Below, in pieces: positions 13,011-25,637 of a DNA stretch of 64,000 nt. The notes below the pieces were generated by a model. The model had not been told where the DNA came from and did not search any database. It worked only from the letters and a program-made list of their open reading frames with translations. Numbering within the stretch: the first letter of the stretch is position 1; each line of letters begins with the position of its first letter. The DNA comes from Sipunculus nudus (lineage: Eukaryota > Annelida > Sipuncula > Golfingiida > Sipunculidae). The stretch covers positions 53,726,079 to 53,790,078 of the forward strand of contig CM049309.1 in the NCBI GenBank assembly GCA_026874595.1, written 5' to 3'. The position numbers were made by a program, and so were the translations under genes.

Positions 13011-16000
13011 CATGTATGTGTGCGTATCCTGATACGTATCTGGTGGGTAGAGTCTGAAGCCCAACATGACTTTTGAATAAGAGATGAATTATAATATTTC
13101 CTTTTGAGATATATTACATATGAAATATAAGCTTCGAAAATGCAGGAAATAAACCAAATTCAGGTGTAATCAAAACCTGATCCGGTTGGGCGACCCATAG
13201 GTAATAGTTTTTTGGATTGAGATTTGATAAAATCCATGATTTCTGTTTGTGTCACATGATTTCGCCAAAAACAGCAGATTTGAGCTTTGGTGTCATTTAT
13301 ATTTATAATACCGCGTTACCGATTTAACACCGCATGCAAATTAAATCCAATGGTTTCACAAAGTATAAATTGATAAACGAGCAATAGATCTCGATGTTAT
13401 CAATGCACTTCTGCTTCGTTTACGTAACAGTGCAAATTTTAATTTTTTCCCAATATGGCTGAATTTCTGTGTAACAACTTGCATGCCGGCATGTCCATAG
13501 GTGCCACTGAACGGTTATACCTTATGTACGGAATGCGTGTTGAGAGATTTCATATGTACCGGCACGCAACATGCATATTTTCAGGGGGTGCAGTCCGCAT
13601 GCCGGGTCCTCGCATAAAGAACTTTACCTTATTTGTTAAGTCAAAACCGATTTTTATCCGCATTCCGGATCCGCATTCCGTACAGAAGTGATCATAGCTT
13701 TATCCTGGATATTATCTGGTGTCTGTGTGGAAAATTCATAATATTACGTCAGCCAACGCCACGGGTAGTTTATTTTATTGAAACACGGTGGCGCCTTCAA
13801 CACGGTGGCGCTACTCATTGTTTGCAGGTGCGCTCATTTACCTAAGAGATAATTCTTTCGTGTCAAGTTTCTTTCACTCCATTTACTGCAATCAGTTTGG
13901 AAAAGGATTGATATCTCAGTTTAGAGTAAGACCCTCGCTTTATCAGTAACAGATTTTAGTAATTAATGAGCATGAACATTGTACCATCGTTCTCTATCGA
14001 GCGAGCTATATTTTGAATAGCTCCATTCACTCGAGGGGGCTCATGCCAAGCTTACGACCCCATGCAACTATTTAGAAGGCATTCGAGGTAATCAAATTCG
14101 GGTTAACCCCTACCTCTTTACCCTTCAGATGAGCTTCATGCAGCTGGATGACGGTTTCTATTGTTTCGTCCATTTCTCTCACCAGTGCCTTTTCCTGGGG
14201 TATTGTTTCGGACAAATTTCCCTTTTTCTGCTTTGCAAACCGTTCTTGTATGACTGTCTTACAATCGTCCATCGACCTTTTCACTTCCTCCATGTCTGCT
14301 CCTTTCTCTTTTAACCTCTTTAACTTCTACAAAATGTGCTCAAGATATCTTTATTTGAAAACTTCCAAGAATTCATAATATTCAACGCTTTTAGAAAAGA
14401 TACGGAACAGATTCAGTGAAATATAAGCGAAGTTTTAATTTAATGTTTGCTAATATATTTTTAATTGAGTTTAATTTTTTTTATTCCTTTTTACCTTTGT
14501 AATGTCAGCCTTGTATTTTCTTATACATTTTTTCAATAGATGACGATTGCTTTGATCAAGCAGAGTCTGGAAGATTTAACAAAACACTAATCATCAAATC
14601 AAAGAATTGTAAACCAGACACAGCTGTTTATATAAAAATAAATCTAATTTTACAGAAACAATGCCATAACTATAGTCCATTTCACCACCTGCTGTCCACC
14701 TGTTTTTTGTAGATGATTTACTTAAAAGTTTATATTTTTCAATATTTTCCAAGTAAACAACATATGGAAGTGACAACCTAATATGGCAGTTAAGAATTTT
14801 ACAATAAATCCCCCGTTTATGTTTCACAACATTTTTGTCTCTTTATCATGATCTGGCAGATATGTTGTATCCCTCCATAAGTAGCCATCTTTGTTTTAGC
14901 TGGTTATATTTTTTAGAGTGTTTACATGAGGTCATCCAATCAGCTGCTGTCAGTTGAGGCTGTTTTTGCATGTGACCAATGACCTTGACCGCCATAAGTG
15001 GGTCTGATATGTTGTAAAATGTAGACTGATTTCTCATATTTTCAGAAAATTTTGTTACTCAAAAATGGCATAAGGTAGGAATTTAGTTTACTAGTTGAAA
15101 ATTAGGTTCTGTAATCCTCTCTTCTACACTATAACTGTTTCCCTTGAAATGTACCTAATAAAAATTTTCATAGCAAAAAAACAGGTGGACATGAGGGGAT
15201 GAAACGGACTTTAAGTATATTCATCGCTGATATTTATCGCTTAATAGTCCTTCTAGCCGAAGAGATGTTTCACGACTGACCAGGGTATTACTCCACCAAC
15301 TCGATTTAACAGGGCTTAAAATCATATATATTAAGTACCTGCACAGTCGATGTGGGTGAAGGCAATATTCCGTCTTGAAATAAGGCAACCCAGCTCTTGA
15401 AATTATAAAATTAAATGTACTAGATAAAGACTACATGTTATGATGAAGGAAAAAAGAAATATATGCAATTTATCTGTAATGCTTTGAAATAACTAGAAAA
15501 CTATCCATTTTTAAATGAGTGGTCTTGTTTCATTCTCGTTCAGATTTAACCGTATACTCCATACGCTGTTGTTACACTACATTCTTCTAGAAATTACAGA
15601 CTTTACCATTGCTTTCAATTAAAGGGTTTGCTATACGAATCGCCACCAGTATTTGGCAAAAAAAAAAAAAAAAAAACGCACACAAACAAAAATCACACAG
15701 CGAACGAGAACTGGGTGTTACAGTTTGAAACTCGCAATAAAACGTATGTAAAGCGACTTTACCTACTGAATACTGTTTATGATAAATACTGAATTGTTTT
15801 ATATTAGTATTTGCTTATAAGGAAAAAGTAATATTTTCAATGTTTTAATGGTAGAGTAAGTAATAAATTGTCGCTCTTGTTATCAATTTTGAACTTTAAC
15901 CTTTTTATATTGACTATAGTATCTACACACAACTATTTGCTGAAGAAGTGCATCTCCACCAAGTTCTTCCTTGCCTATTCTCTTCACATAATTTCTCAGC

Positions 16001-16912
16001 GTTTTAGGGTCAATAATAAACTTAAGTAGCTTATTCAGACATCCATTGAACTCTTCTGAGAGATCTGAAGGTAAATATTTAATTACATAAATGAACAATA
16101 CTCAACACAAATTATGGAGCATTTATGAGAATAAAATGCATCAAACCAATTCATTTTTTGTATATGTGACTTTAAACACGCCTGTGAATTTTCTGGATTA
16201 ATCTGCATTTTACCTGTCCGTTTCCCAGAAAACACTTCCTTCATGTTTTTCATTTCTCTCTTACTCGGAGTCCGTTGGGCTTTGTCGCCGGGTGAGGGCA
16301 TAAGGAAACAATCCAGATTTTGGAAGGCTTGTCCTATACTCTCCCGAGCGGAATGCAAACCTTCTGCTTTTGTCTTTAAAATAAAACACATAAATGTAAG
16401 TATTCAAATTAATTAATCAGGATAACTACTTCTGGAATTTGGGAGCGTTGCAAGAGATAGGGATATGGCTCAAATTTTGAACGGGTTTAGATATTAAACA
16501 TCATTATTGTATAAAAAGTAAATTTCTATACACATGAATTACATATATCTTCAATTGACAATCATTTAATTTTAGTGAAATGTAAGTGTAGGTTTTTTAT
16601 GTGACTGACTGGTTTATTTGAGGCAATCGGCAACATTCGGTGTTTGCTGCAAAATCAAACTTTGATCGGTCCTACAAGCAGGAATTCGGGCGTCAGATCG
16701 AACGCTTGTGCCCCAAGAACCGATTGTCCGAAATAGAATCCAACGCTCACAGACGCTCCTGAAAGCTCTATATGTTAATAATTTTAATAAAGAGGTTTAC
16801 CTGAAGTTTTTCTTTAAGAAAATCCTTTCCCCCCTCAGCACCATAGTCATGTTTATCAGGATCACACCAATCCCGAATAAGAAAAATAAGCCTCTGAAAG
16901 AGTCATTTATTA

Positions 16913-16970
<58 letters not shown>

Positions 16971-17509
16971 AATATTGATATAATTATCGTCTGTTTTAAG
17001 AATAAAACAAATGTGTCACATTTCGGGCCCCACCAACATACACATATCATACACATAAACCGAACCGTATGGGCGACCAACTGTCGTCCAATATAAAACC
17101 TTTTCACGGTGCAAAAGTTGAGTCATTTCATCCTTTTAAAGGCTTCACTGTAAAACTTGTAAGTGGGAAAAATTTTCTTAGAGTAATAAGTTAGTAGAAT
17201 AATTACACGATGAACGCTTTGTTTATCAAGCCTCTCCATCACAGGGTTTTAGGGCCAAAGCTAGTAATAAAGTAATTGCTGGTGTACTTTCCAGTTTAAT
17301 GGAGATTTGTGAATAAGTACATGTAACTGAAGGGCACGAAGGCTTGCCATCTTACTCTAAATGTTTGGGCATGAAGCTTTCCCATTTAAAAATGAATATT
17401 AACTTGCTTGAAACGGTGGTACGCCATCTCCCAGTTTGACGCCCAAGGAAGCCGTTTTTGCAAAGAGCTATTGAAAACAAAAATTAATACAGATGAACTA
17501 TATATATAG

Positions 17510-17565
<56 letters not shown>

Positions 17566-20500
17566 TCCGTGATTTAAATCGTATTTGTCGTATAATGCTG
17601 AAATTTACAAGTTTTATCCATATGAACTTAAAATTACCTCAAGAGATTGCAGATGATTTTCCCCAATCAGCTGTTTAACATTGTATATCTGAAGTTAAAA
17701 GGGTAATACATTTGGTTTGAAGTTCTGTTTCTGTCACCCAATTTTAATGGTCATAAATATATAAAAAAAGACAGGAAACTCACTTAATTAGTTCAAGGGG
17801 CTCAAGAGTTCAAGATGACATTTAAAACCGATATTAGAAATAAAATAAATCTTTTAAACCTAGGCTGCGTAGAGGTTACCTGAATAGAACTTATCAGAAC
17901 ACTCAGGGAGACCAAAAGTGAAGCAACGTCAGTTGGTGTCTCATCATCGAATAGGCCATGGGTATCCATCAAAAGAACCGCTATCTGAAAAAAGGTTAAA
18001 GCCACATAGTAAAATAATAAACACAACTAAAAACATACTTTATAAACTTCGATGATGACTCTGAAGTTCTGAAAATCATATTACTAGTAATCATATAATG
18101 TTGAAATATGAAACCTCAAAATGAATAATGTTACCTCAGTTATTGCCTTTGCCTTGAAGGTAATCATGCGTTCATCCCCGTTCGTGTTTTTGGTGTGTTT
18201 GTGTGATTGTTCACAACAATACCCACGAATTCAAAAATATAATCTCATGAAAAAAAATTCAGAATAAAATAAAGAAGAATTGATTATATTTTCTTGTGGA
18301 TCCGGCACATGATCCAGATCAAGGAACGTCGTCAAGGAATATTCACAATTTTTAAGTCACCTATGTATGAATTAACCTGGGCATTTGGGCCGAATAAGTG
18401 AATAGTGGAGGCTTGTATTTGTTAGCATGCAGATTCATGTTTCTACATGTGTTATAGTTTGTGTTTTATTCGATAATTACCTCATCTTCTTCCTCTTCCT
18501 CCTCGCTAAGACCAGGGTCATCGTACTCTTCTGGTTCCTCTGGTTTGCCCTCAGTTATAGGCACCCTGATGAAGAAAGGCCGATTCCACATCAACAGTCC
18601 ATTGGTGACCTTGTCACTTCCGGGTGACCAATCGAATCCTCCCAGCGAAGCATTGTTGTACTTATCCTCAGCCTTGTCCCCCGGCTCCTGGGGACAGAAC
18701 GAAAGATAGAAAATTAAATAAAAGTGTATTAGCAAGTGGATAAAATTACTAGTTGTAAAGTTGTAAAAAAAATGTGAAAGGCCAACAAAAATGAAAAGGT
18801 TGGTTTCTCGAGTCACCTTTGAGACCCCCCCCCCCCCACATAAAAATTATTATTTTCCGTAAATTACTGATTTAATGCTCCTGCTTCTTTAAAGAAAATG
18901 AAATTAAAAATAGATCAACTAATGTGTTTTACCCTTTTAGCAAAACAATAAAGTTATAATCATGTTGTTCCCTTGATCATATGAAATTTTTATTGGAATA
19001 AAAACACATAAAAAGTAAATACAAAAAATATCGCTCTATCGTATTGATACATGAACAAAGTAAACCTGAGGCACTAACCTTTATTTGTTTTACCTATGTC
19101 GGTATATAATATTCAACATTTAGGTATTCATGTACATCGTTCAAAGCAAATTATAAGAATATCCGGCTTTTGTGATAAAGCGGTGCAAATATTATAACCA
19201 ATTATTGTTATAACAATATTAATAACTATATTAATAACTAAATGAATGTTTTACATGTGACGTACCCGGTATTCCAGATGACGGAGAAGAAGGTTTAACA
19301 GGAAGGATTTTCCTGTCCGGAAGGCACCGGAAATTGAAAGAACAACCACTTTCCTCTTGCCCACTTTCCGCAAAATTTTCGTTAGTTCCTGTCTATTAAG
19401 GCGAAGTCTTTTACCTTTATTTCCTGGACAGTACTCGATGATCCTTCGTGGTTCTCCCTCTGGTTTGGGGGCTGTATAACGTTTGAGCGAACAGATAAAA
19501 CATCCAGGCCTATGTTTGATTTTAAATGTGTGTAAATGATGAGTAAATGTAATTCAATTACGTAAACCAATGTATTTATCTGGTTATAGAAAAACAGATA
19601 ATTGCTATAAACATTTAAGTCATAGACGATAAAAGTCAACTGAAAATGGTTTTACTGACCCTTTTTCACCAGCTGCAAAAATTTGTCCTTCCAGGAATGC
19701 AGTGATCCTTCCTGGGTCTCCTCTGTATTCCTATAAATATTTGGACAAACAAAATTACCATAGTGTCAAGTACATATGTATTGTTCTATTGTTGGTTATA
19801 ATTTATTAAATTTTCAATTAAGACTAATGAAACAATTGAAATGCTACTGATCACAACATAAAAAAGCACGAAAGTGGTAAGAGGCAACAGCCCCCGACAG
19901 TTACATATTCAAACTACATAGCAACAAAGGAGATGTTTGTAATGGTTCAACCACTCTATTCACCGGTTGGCCTAATCAGAGACAAAGGAACTAGTCGTTC
20001 ACAATGGGAATGGAGCCTTTGAATGAAAGAGAAACATATATGGTGATCTATATTATATCCATAATTTAACTAATTGTTACCTAGGCGTGATTCTTACCGT
20101 ACACAAAAGTTAAACAAATCTGTGTATAACAGTTTGCGAAGGAGACTGTACACAGACAAACCAAACTCGACTTCTTGTAACTGTCATGCGACAATCATAG
20201 ATCTCCACTTATCCCCGACCCTAGCTCCAACCCATCCCCGATACTCCACTGTTGGGTGTTCCCATTTTGCTCATCTCTAATAGTTCTGAAAGAACTATAG
20301 CTATGTAAAATATTAATTTATTGGATTGTTAATTCTTGAGTTTTCACAGATGAAATGAAAATTGGTACGTCACATTTTCATAATTTGCACATTTTTTCAA
20401 AACCGATTAAGATATCGTTGTCAAACTTTGAACTGTACTCTAACATTATAATTGACACAATTTTCGATGTTCCCAGGTCAAATGCTGAGAGTTGAGAATC

Positions 20501-20977
20501 TGATTTGGTAATGGCATTTTTATCCATTTTGCTGTGCCCCTTATAGATAAGAATAAAATGGACATTGAAAATATGAAAAAAAGCACCTTGTGAGCCCTGT
20601 GATCTTGAAAAATAGAAAAATAGTAAGGTACATCTTGAGTAAATGTCAATGAAATCGAATGAAAAAAGTGGCAGAATAATAATAATAAGAAGAAGACGAA
20701 GAATGACAAAAACAAATATCTTCACCTATGGATAGGTTGATAAGTGGAGATAATTATAATGAGAAGAATAATGTCAAAAACAAGTATCTCCATCACTGGA
20801 TGGATAGGTGAAGATACTTATCAAGGGTAAAATATAATAGCTTTCGCCACCTGGCGGAGGTATCGAATCTTTCTTTTGCTTAATATTATTATGCAACGGA
20901 ACTGAAGGAACGTATGCTAAGTAGAGTGGATTCGTCAAAGCATATAAAGCAAGCAACCTTGACTGCAGTTCGGCCAT
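11745..20977 (-). CDS. Atlastin/GBP-superfamily dynamin-like GTPase
   Basis: Fifteen exons on the minus strand: 20958-20977, 19660-19730, 19266-19471, 18481-18687, 17880-17984, 17638-17688, 17408-17467, 16801-16893, 16214-16373, 15901-16064, 15339-15395, 14495-14566, 14114-14326, 12574-12636 and 11745-12113. They sum to 1911 nt in one frame, or 636 aa. The P-loop GAFRTGKS is at residues 79-86, switch I is around T127, DTHG (G3) is at 175-178, and the atlastin-type G4 RD is at 247-248 in LIFLIRDW. The order of these and the segment FQDGILPSP follow the atlastin GTPase domain. A helical middle region follows (about 400-600). It ends with one hydrophobic stretch (about 610-624) and a basic tail. 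Atlastins fuse ER membranes, but this protein lacks the second transmembrane segment and the amphipathic tail. An acidic insertion (about 148-168) separates switch I from G3. The first exon (MAELQS) is the least certain part. The donor after exon 7 is GC. Confidence 0.87.
12267..12524. mobile_element. Possible hAT-like MITE
   Basis: A 258-bp segment bounded by CAGGGGCG and CGCCCCTG, in the last intron of the atlastin-like gene. CAGGGG termini are common in hAT elements. The flanking 8-mers do not match, so no target duplication supports it. Confidence 0.3.
12965..13008. repeat. (TA)n microsatellite
   Basis: A pure TA tract inside the intron between exons 13 and 14 of the atlastin-like gene. 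Confidence 0.9.
16916..16967. repeat. (TA)n microsatellite
   Basis: A TA tract only about 25 bp upstream, on the minus strand, of the acceptor of the exon at 16801-16893. Length changes here could affect splicing of the LIFLIRDW exon. Confidence 0.9.
17513..17562. repeat. (TA)n microsatellite
   Basis: A TA tract in the short intron between the exons at 17638-17688 and 17408-17467. Confidence 0.9.
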
Positions 20978-22687
20978 CTTTCACGTGTCCTTTTTTTCTA
21001 TTTGTAATAAACCTGCATTGAAACAGAGCAGAATATTTGGTAACAGATATATTGATAGAATAATAGTATATACTTATGATATAACTCATGTAAACGGTCA
21101 TATGTTTTAAGATATAAGTGAACGAAACATTTTATAGCTGTGAAAATATATTATTTGATATTTTATTGAATGACATTGGAAAACCTTGAGAACGGAGTCT
21201 AAGCCTTTGAAGGATCTGACACAAGGATTAGGATGTATGTGACAGATTTAGCTGTGATTCCGAGAAGGCCTATATCTCAGACAGATCAACTTAATGTTTG
21301 ACGAGTTACCGTACACAGCACCCGCTCTCTCATACATGCTGTGATCCCCGTTTGAACGCAAGAATACACACGTCAGCACCGTTAGTATAACAGGTTGTTT
21401 ATGTTCTGCGTCATGCTCTGTGTTAAACGAGCTGAGGCCCACAGCGAAAAATTTTACCCTTTCAGCTGAGGCCATGGGTTGCTTAAATGTAAAAGAAATT
21501 AAAATCGCTGGGGTTTAGAGAGCAGTGGACGATCATAGCAAGTGGCAGACTGGCAATCACTTGGGATTTTTAATTATAACCGTATTTTCTAAAAGGAGGC
21601 TATCTATATAGTTATTATCCGACTTTATGCAGGTACAAACCAGGCTTTGTTTCCTCAAGGAGACATAAGTCACACTATATTGTTTACCTATACACGTTCA
21701 GTAGTCAGCACGGTATGATAATTTTCATCGTCGGAGGGTGACTCAAGTGGTCCTAAATATGACAAGAAAGCATGTTAACACCAATACATCCACCAGATTA
21801 TCTAACAAAGGCTCATGAATCACCGAACTGGCGACAGAATCCTGCTGTGATTTTACTTCTTTGAACAGATTCTTTACCCGACAATGGGGAGAATAACACA
21901 CCCAAGACCAACAGGTGAGGTATACGCCGCGCCTTGGTGTCCCCATACAGGTTATAAAATATAACAGGAAGCGAATGCTACCGCCTTGTCACAGTCCTAA
22001 ACCGAATCAAAACTCTACACATGTACATACTTCAGGTAAGAATTATTTAAGTCGGAATTAAAAATGTAGAGGCGGTAAGCACCACCAAAACATGAGAAAA
22101 TATTACTCGTTTTTTTTTTGCAGGGCAAAATAATTCTCTTATTATTTATTTTCTTAGAAATTTTGTTTGCATAACCTGTTTAAAATAACTAGGTGTTACC
22201 TTTCGTCTCAAAGAAAGCAACTTGTCTTCTTAAATAACTGCGTGGAATGTTCCCGTCTCTTTAGAGTATGACGACCAAGATTATGACCTGAAAGAAAGTA
22301 CAGAAAATAAAGAAAAAAATAAATCACAATGCAGACTCTGTAGTAAATGTAAGACATTTTGAAATAGTCCTTGTAAAAACTTAACAACAGTTGCAAAAAT
22401 TTTCGGAAGCATTGGTAATAACATTGTGAATGTAAAATTTGAATAAACGCACGTCAAACGAGGCAGGAGCCCACTCAAATGTAGGCTGATCTGTCTGCAG
22501 GGGGATTTATATACACAGCCGAAGGCTTATCATGCAAATCGTCAATATCGGTCATTTCTGATTGCATATTCATAGGGAAAGAAGCATAAATTAATTTGAC
22601 AACTTTGGAAGCGATATACATATTTTCACCTGTTCAAAGTACAAACTCATATTTCTCTTGGTAACGCTTAACGACTTCATTTTTGAT

Positions 22688-22690
<3 letters not shown>
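20978..22690 (-). other. Possible 5' exons/UTR of the atlastin-like gene, unresolved
   Basis: Several minus-strand blocks have plausible splice signals but no assured coding frame. One is at 22203-22288 (acceptor TTTCAG, donor AAAG|GTAACA). A second is at about 21690-21753 (donor AG|GTAAAC). A third is the open frame at 21290-21475 that starts MASAERVKFF. They could be alternative 5' UTR exons, or unrelated. Two diverged ~66-bp repeats sit at about 20696-20825. Confidence 0.3.

Positions 22691-22691
<1 letters not shown>

Positions 22692-22743
<52 letters not shown>
22692..22743. repeat. (TA)n microsatellite
   Basis: A pure TA tract of about 50 bp in intergenic DNA. Confidence 0.95.
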
Positions 22744-22748
<5 letters not shown>

Positions 22749-23878
22749 TTTGTCCGCTGATATATGCTCTACATCTAAGTATTTTATCTGATAAGTACAA
22801 CCTTTCGGAAAGCTGAAAGACTTTTACTTTCGAATTCAGTTTTGGCTGTTGTATCTAAATTAAAATAAATTGGGATAATTTATGTTTTAATTATTTTCCA
22901 AACAAACGAGGAATTAATAAAAAATGGAATATTTGATTTATATTTTATCTTTATTTTTATTGGAATTTATATGACTCGGTTTAGGAAACATAGGTCATGG
23001 TGTTTTATTAATCAAAATAAAATAAGTATTTATTTTTCTCAGGGAATGAGTCCTTTTAAATTTGAAGTTCATTCGGATCAACGATCCAGAGTCGTTCACA
23101 GAGTCGTTACAGTTTGATTCTCTTTAAATGTTTTACACTGAGACGTGAGAAGTAAAATCTTAGATGTTTATTAAATATTGAAGCAAACGCGGTTTTTCAT
23201 GTATAAAAAAAGCAGGAAGTTATTTATGGTTCAATTGTGGATATTAATAAATTTCCCAAAGAAGAGAAGTTTTGAGGGAAAAAGAACTTGAGGATTACAT
23301 AGACAATCCGTCTTTTCAATTCTTTTCATTAACTTGAACATCTCTGGCCAAGCTGGAGATATGCGCCCTCGGACTGCTCTCTTGTTCCTCGAGAAGAAGT
23401 GCTGATTACAATTAGTCTAAAAAAGCTACAAAAAAAGTTATGCTTACATACCATAAAAATCTTGCCACGTGCATGATGAATAAATAGGACAATGTGAATG
23501 CCCTGTTGATATAGCAAGGCAAGGCATTGTTATTATGGTACAGTCATATCATTCGCATACCTTTGCCCCTTTTACGGGTATTGACTGGCTTAGGTCCATC
23601 ATGTAAACTACATCGCAGTGCCTGGCTAGCTTGATAAATTTATACCATCTTTTGACAAAGCGGAGCGTTTACTTTCGATTCAGCTCAGCGCTCCGTGTAA
23701 AAGATAAAATAAAATTTGTGATGCCTACTGATCGGCAGATAAATATATCATACATATTTTAATTAAAGCAAATCATCAGGCAATGAGTGCATTTTCTTTT
23801 CTTGTACAGATCAAGTTTTGTATGGCATCATACGAGCCTGTGTACCTATATCTCTTATAGCCTTGTTCTGCTGCTCTT
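22744..23878. other. Intergenic, nothing recognised
   Basis: AT-rich DNA with no open frame resembling a known protein and no obvious repeat shared with the rest of the window. Confidence 0.5.
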
Positions 23879-23896
23879 TTATTATTATTATTATTT

Positions 23897-23973
<77 letters not shown>

Positions 23974-24145
23974 CGTAGGTAAAGATAAAGAGTGAAGCCT
24001 TTTAGACAGACTAACTTGTTCAAGTTATTAACACACGAGCTCCAAGCTCCAAGTTAGTCTATATAAAAGGCGTCACTTTTTTCTTTACATACGCTTCAAC
24101 TACAGGCTACTACGGCTATACTCCTTATATATATATATATATAAT

Positions 24146-24190
<45 letters not shown>
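23879..24190. repeat. (ATT)n and (TA)n tracts
   Basis: An (ATT)n tract at 23879-23920 passes directly into (TA)n at 23921-23972. A second interrupted TA tract lies at 24127-24190. Confidence 0.9.
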
Positions 24191-24194
<4 letters not shown>

Positions 24195-24472
24195 GAACGG
24201 TCGTCATTCGAAACTAATCCTGTTATAAATGCCACATTTTGCAAATTGTAATTTGGTGGTGGGCTTGACATTAATCCTGACCACAGTGCGTTTCGCATAT
24301 ACATATATAGTCAAATAACAAATTGAACAAGCTATGCGACTTTTATATTTTAAAAAAATTAGAGACTAATGTTGGAATAATAAGGTTCATGCCTGCTAAA
24401 TTTATTGTAGATCCTACCACAACGGATTTGTACGATAGATAGAGGCGCCTCAGCTGAAATTACACGTACTAT

Positions 24473-24775
24473 AGGTGACCCCGTGTATCGGGTCCCTGAG
24501 GCATCGCAAAACGTGATATTTCAGTCAGCGGGAATATGTATTACATTTTGGGCAATGTCAGTCAGGACATCTTCTAATTGAAAGTCTTTGTTTGTGCTTG
24601 TTCCAGTGATCGCACCCGTCCACTTTGTTAAAACTCGTGTTCAGGAGTAAGCCAACGGTTTAAGGGCAATATTTTGGCGAATACAAATTTATTTCAAAGA
24701 GAATTAAGACGCAATTATTTTACATTTCATGTTAATTGAACATGCTTTATAGATGATTATGTTCCTTTAATAAAA
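24473..24775 (+). repeat. Dispersed ~350-bp repeat, copy 2
   Basis: It matches 7192-7560 in the same orientation ('gatatttcagtcagcgggaa', 'caggagtaagccaacggttt') with a shorter middle. It ends about 20 bp outside the proposed 3' end of the Helentron. Confidence 0.65.
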
Positions 24776-25372
24776 TCCTCTAACAATATTGAACTAGTGG
24801 CCCATGGGCCATGACGCTCAGCTGAATTCAAGAAACCTTGAACAACGAGCAAAATGACTTGCAGAGTGCTGAAAATCGTGCATTTTTGCCAATAGTCCAT
24901 AAGTTACGGTACCTTATTCAGGTTTTCCAAATAGATTAGTACTCCAAAGAAAGTTAGAAGTTGCTTTGTCAAACTGCTACAATTTGTTCTCATCATCTGC
25001 CTAATAGACTGCTAAAGGCGTTCTTTTGAAACAAGGTTTGATGGGGAGGTCCAACTCATATCACATACAGTTACTGATGCATGTGGCTGACAAGTTTGAA
25101 TATAAATATGATGATAAGAAGTCTGTATTCACAGCACAGAGGTCGGGACCTGTCTCTGTGTAGGGTGAATAATATCTTACTATTATAAGTTTCTGTCTTT
25201 CATTAGCTGCATAGATTCTGAATTAGAGATTCTCTAGTTGTTGAATTGTAAAGACATAAATTTTTCCACATTAACAGCAATTTCATTTGGGTAAGTTTAT
25301 GTCTGTTAAATCATATCAAACCATTACTAAGAAATTGGGAGTCAAATTCATTCTGAACCAAAATAAAAATGA

Positions 25373-25637
25373 TCAATCAGTATGAAACTGGAAAACACTC
25401 TTTGGAACAACAGTGAACAAGACTTTATGATCAGACCATGTACCCTCTATTGTTGAAGCTGTAGCATCAGGGAAGTTAGAAAACACCAGATCAATAAGAC
25501 TTCTATGATCAGTTGTCTTTTCTGTTACAAGTTGTTGACAGTGTAAAAGATGTGAAAGATCATTCAACGCTGACATATTGCTTTGTTTACTAACATCTAT
25601 ATTAAAATCTCACATTACTAACAATGGTTTTTGGATA
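25373..25637 (-). pseudogene. C-terminal end of the Helentron endonuclease domain, out of frame
   Basis: This continues the endonuclease/exonuclease/phosphatase (EEP) domain of the upstream open frame after a frameshift near 25640. The reading ...KPLLVM-stop-DFNID is recognisable. DFNID is the GDFN-type motif with the glycine codon changed to TGA. The final SDHK motif lies in 'GTWSDHKVLFTV', and the frame ends at 25373. The family's catalytic motifs are therefore present, but split by at least one indel and one stop. Confidence 0.85.

Noticed and set aside
14846-15037. Minus-strand frame with [17 protein letters not shown], considered as an atlastin-like exon
   Set aside because: The flanking exons join in phase without it, and the text has no counterpart in atlastins.
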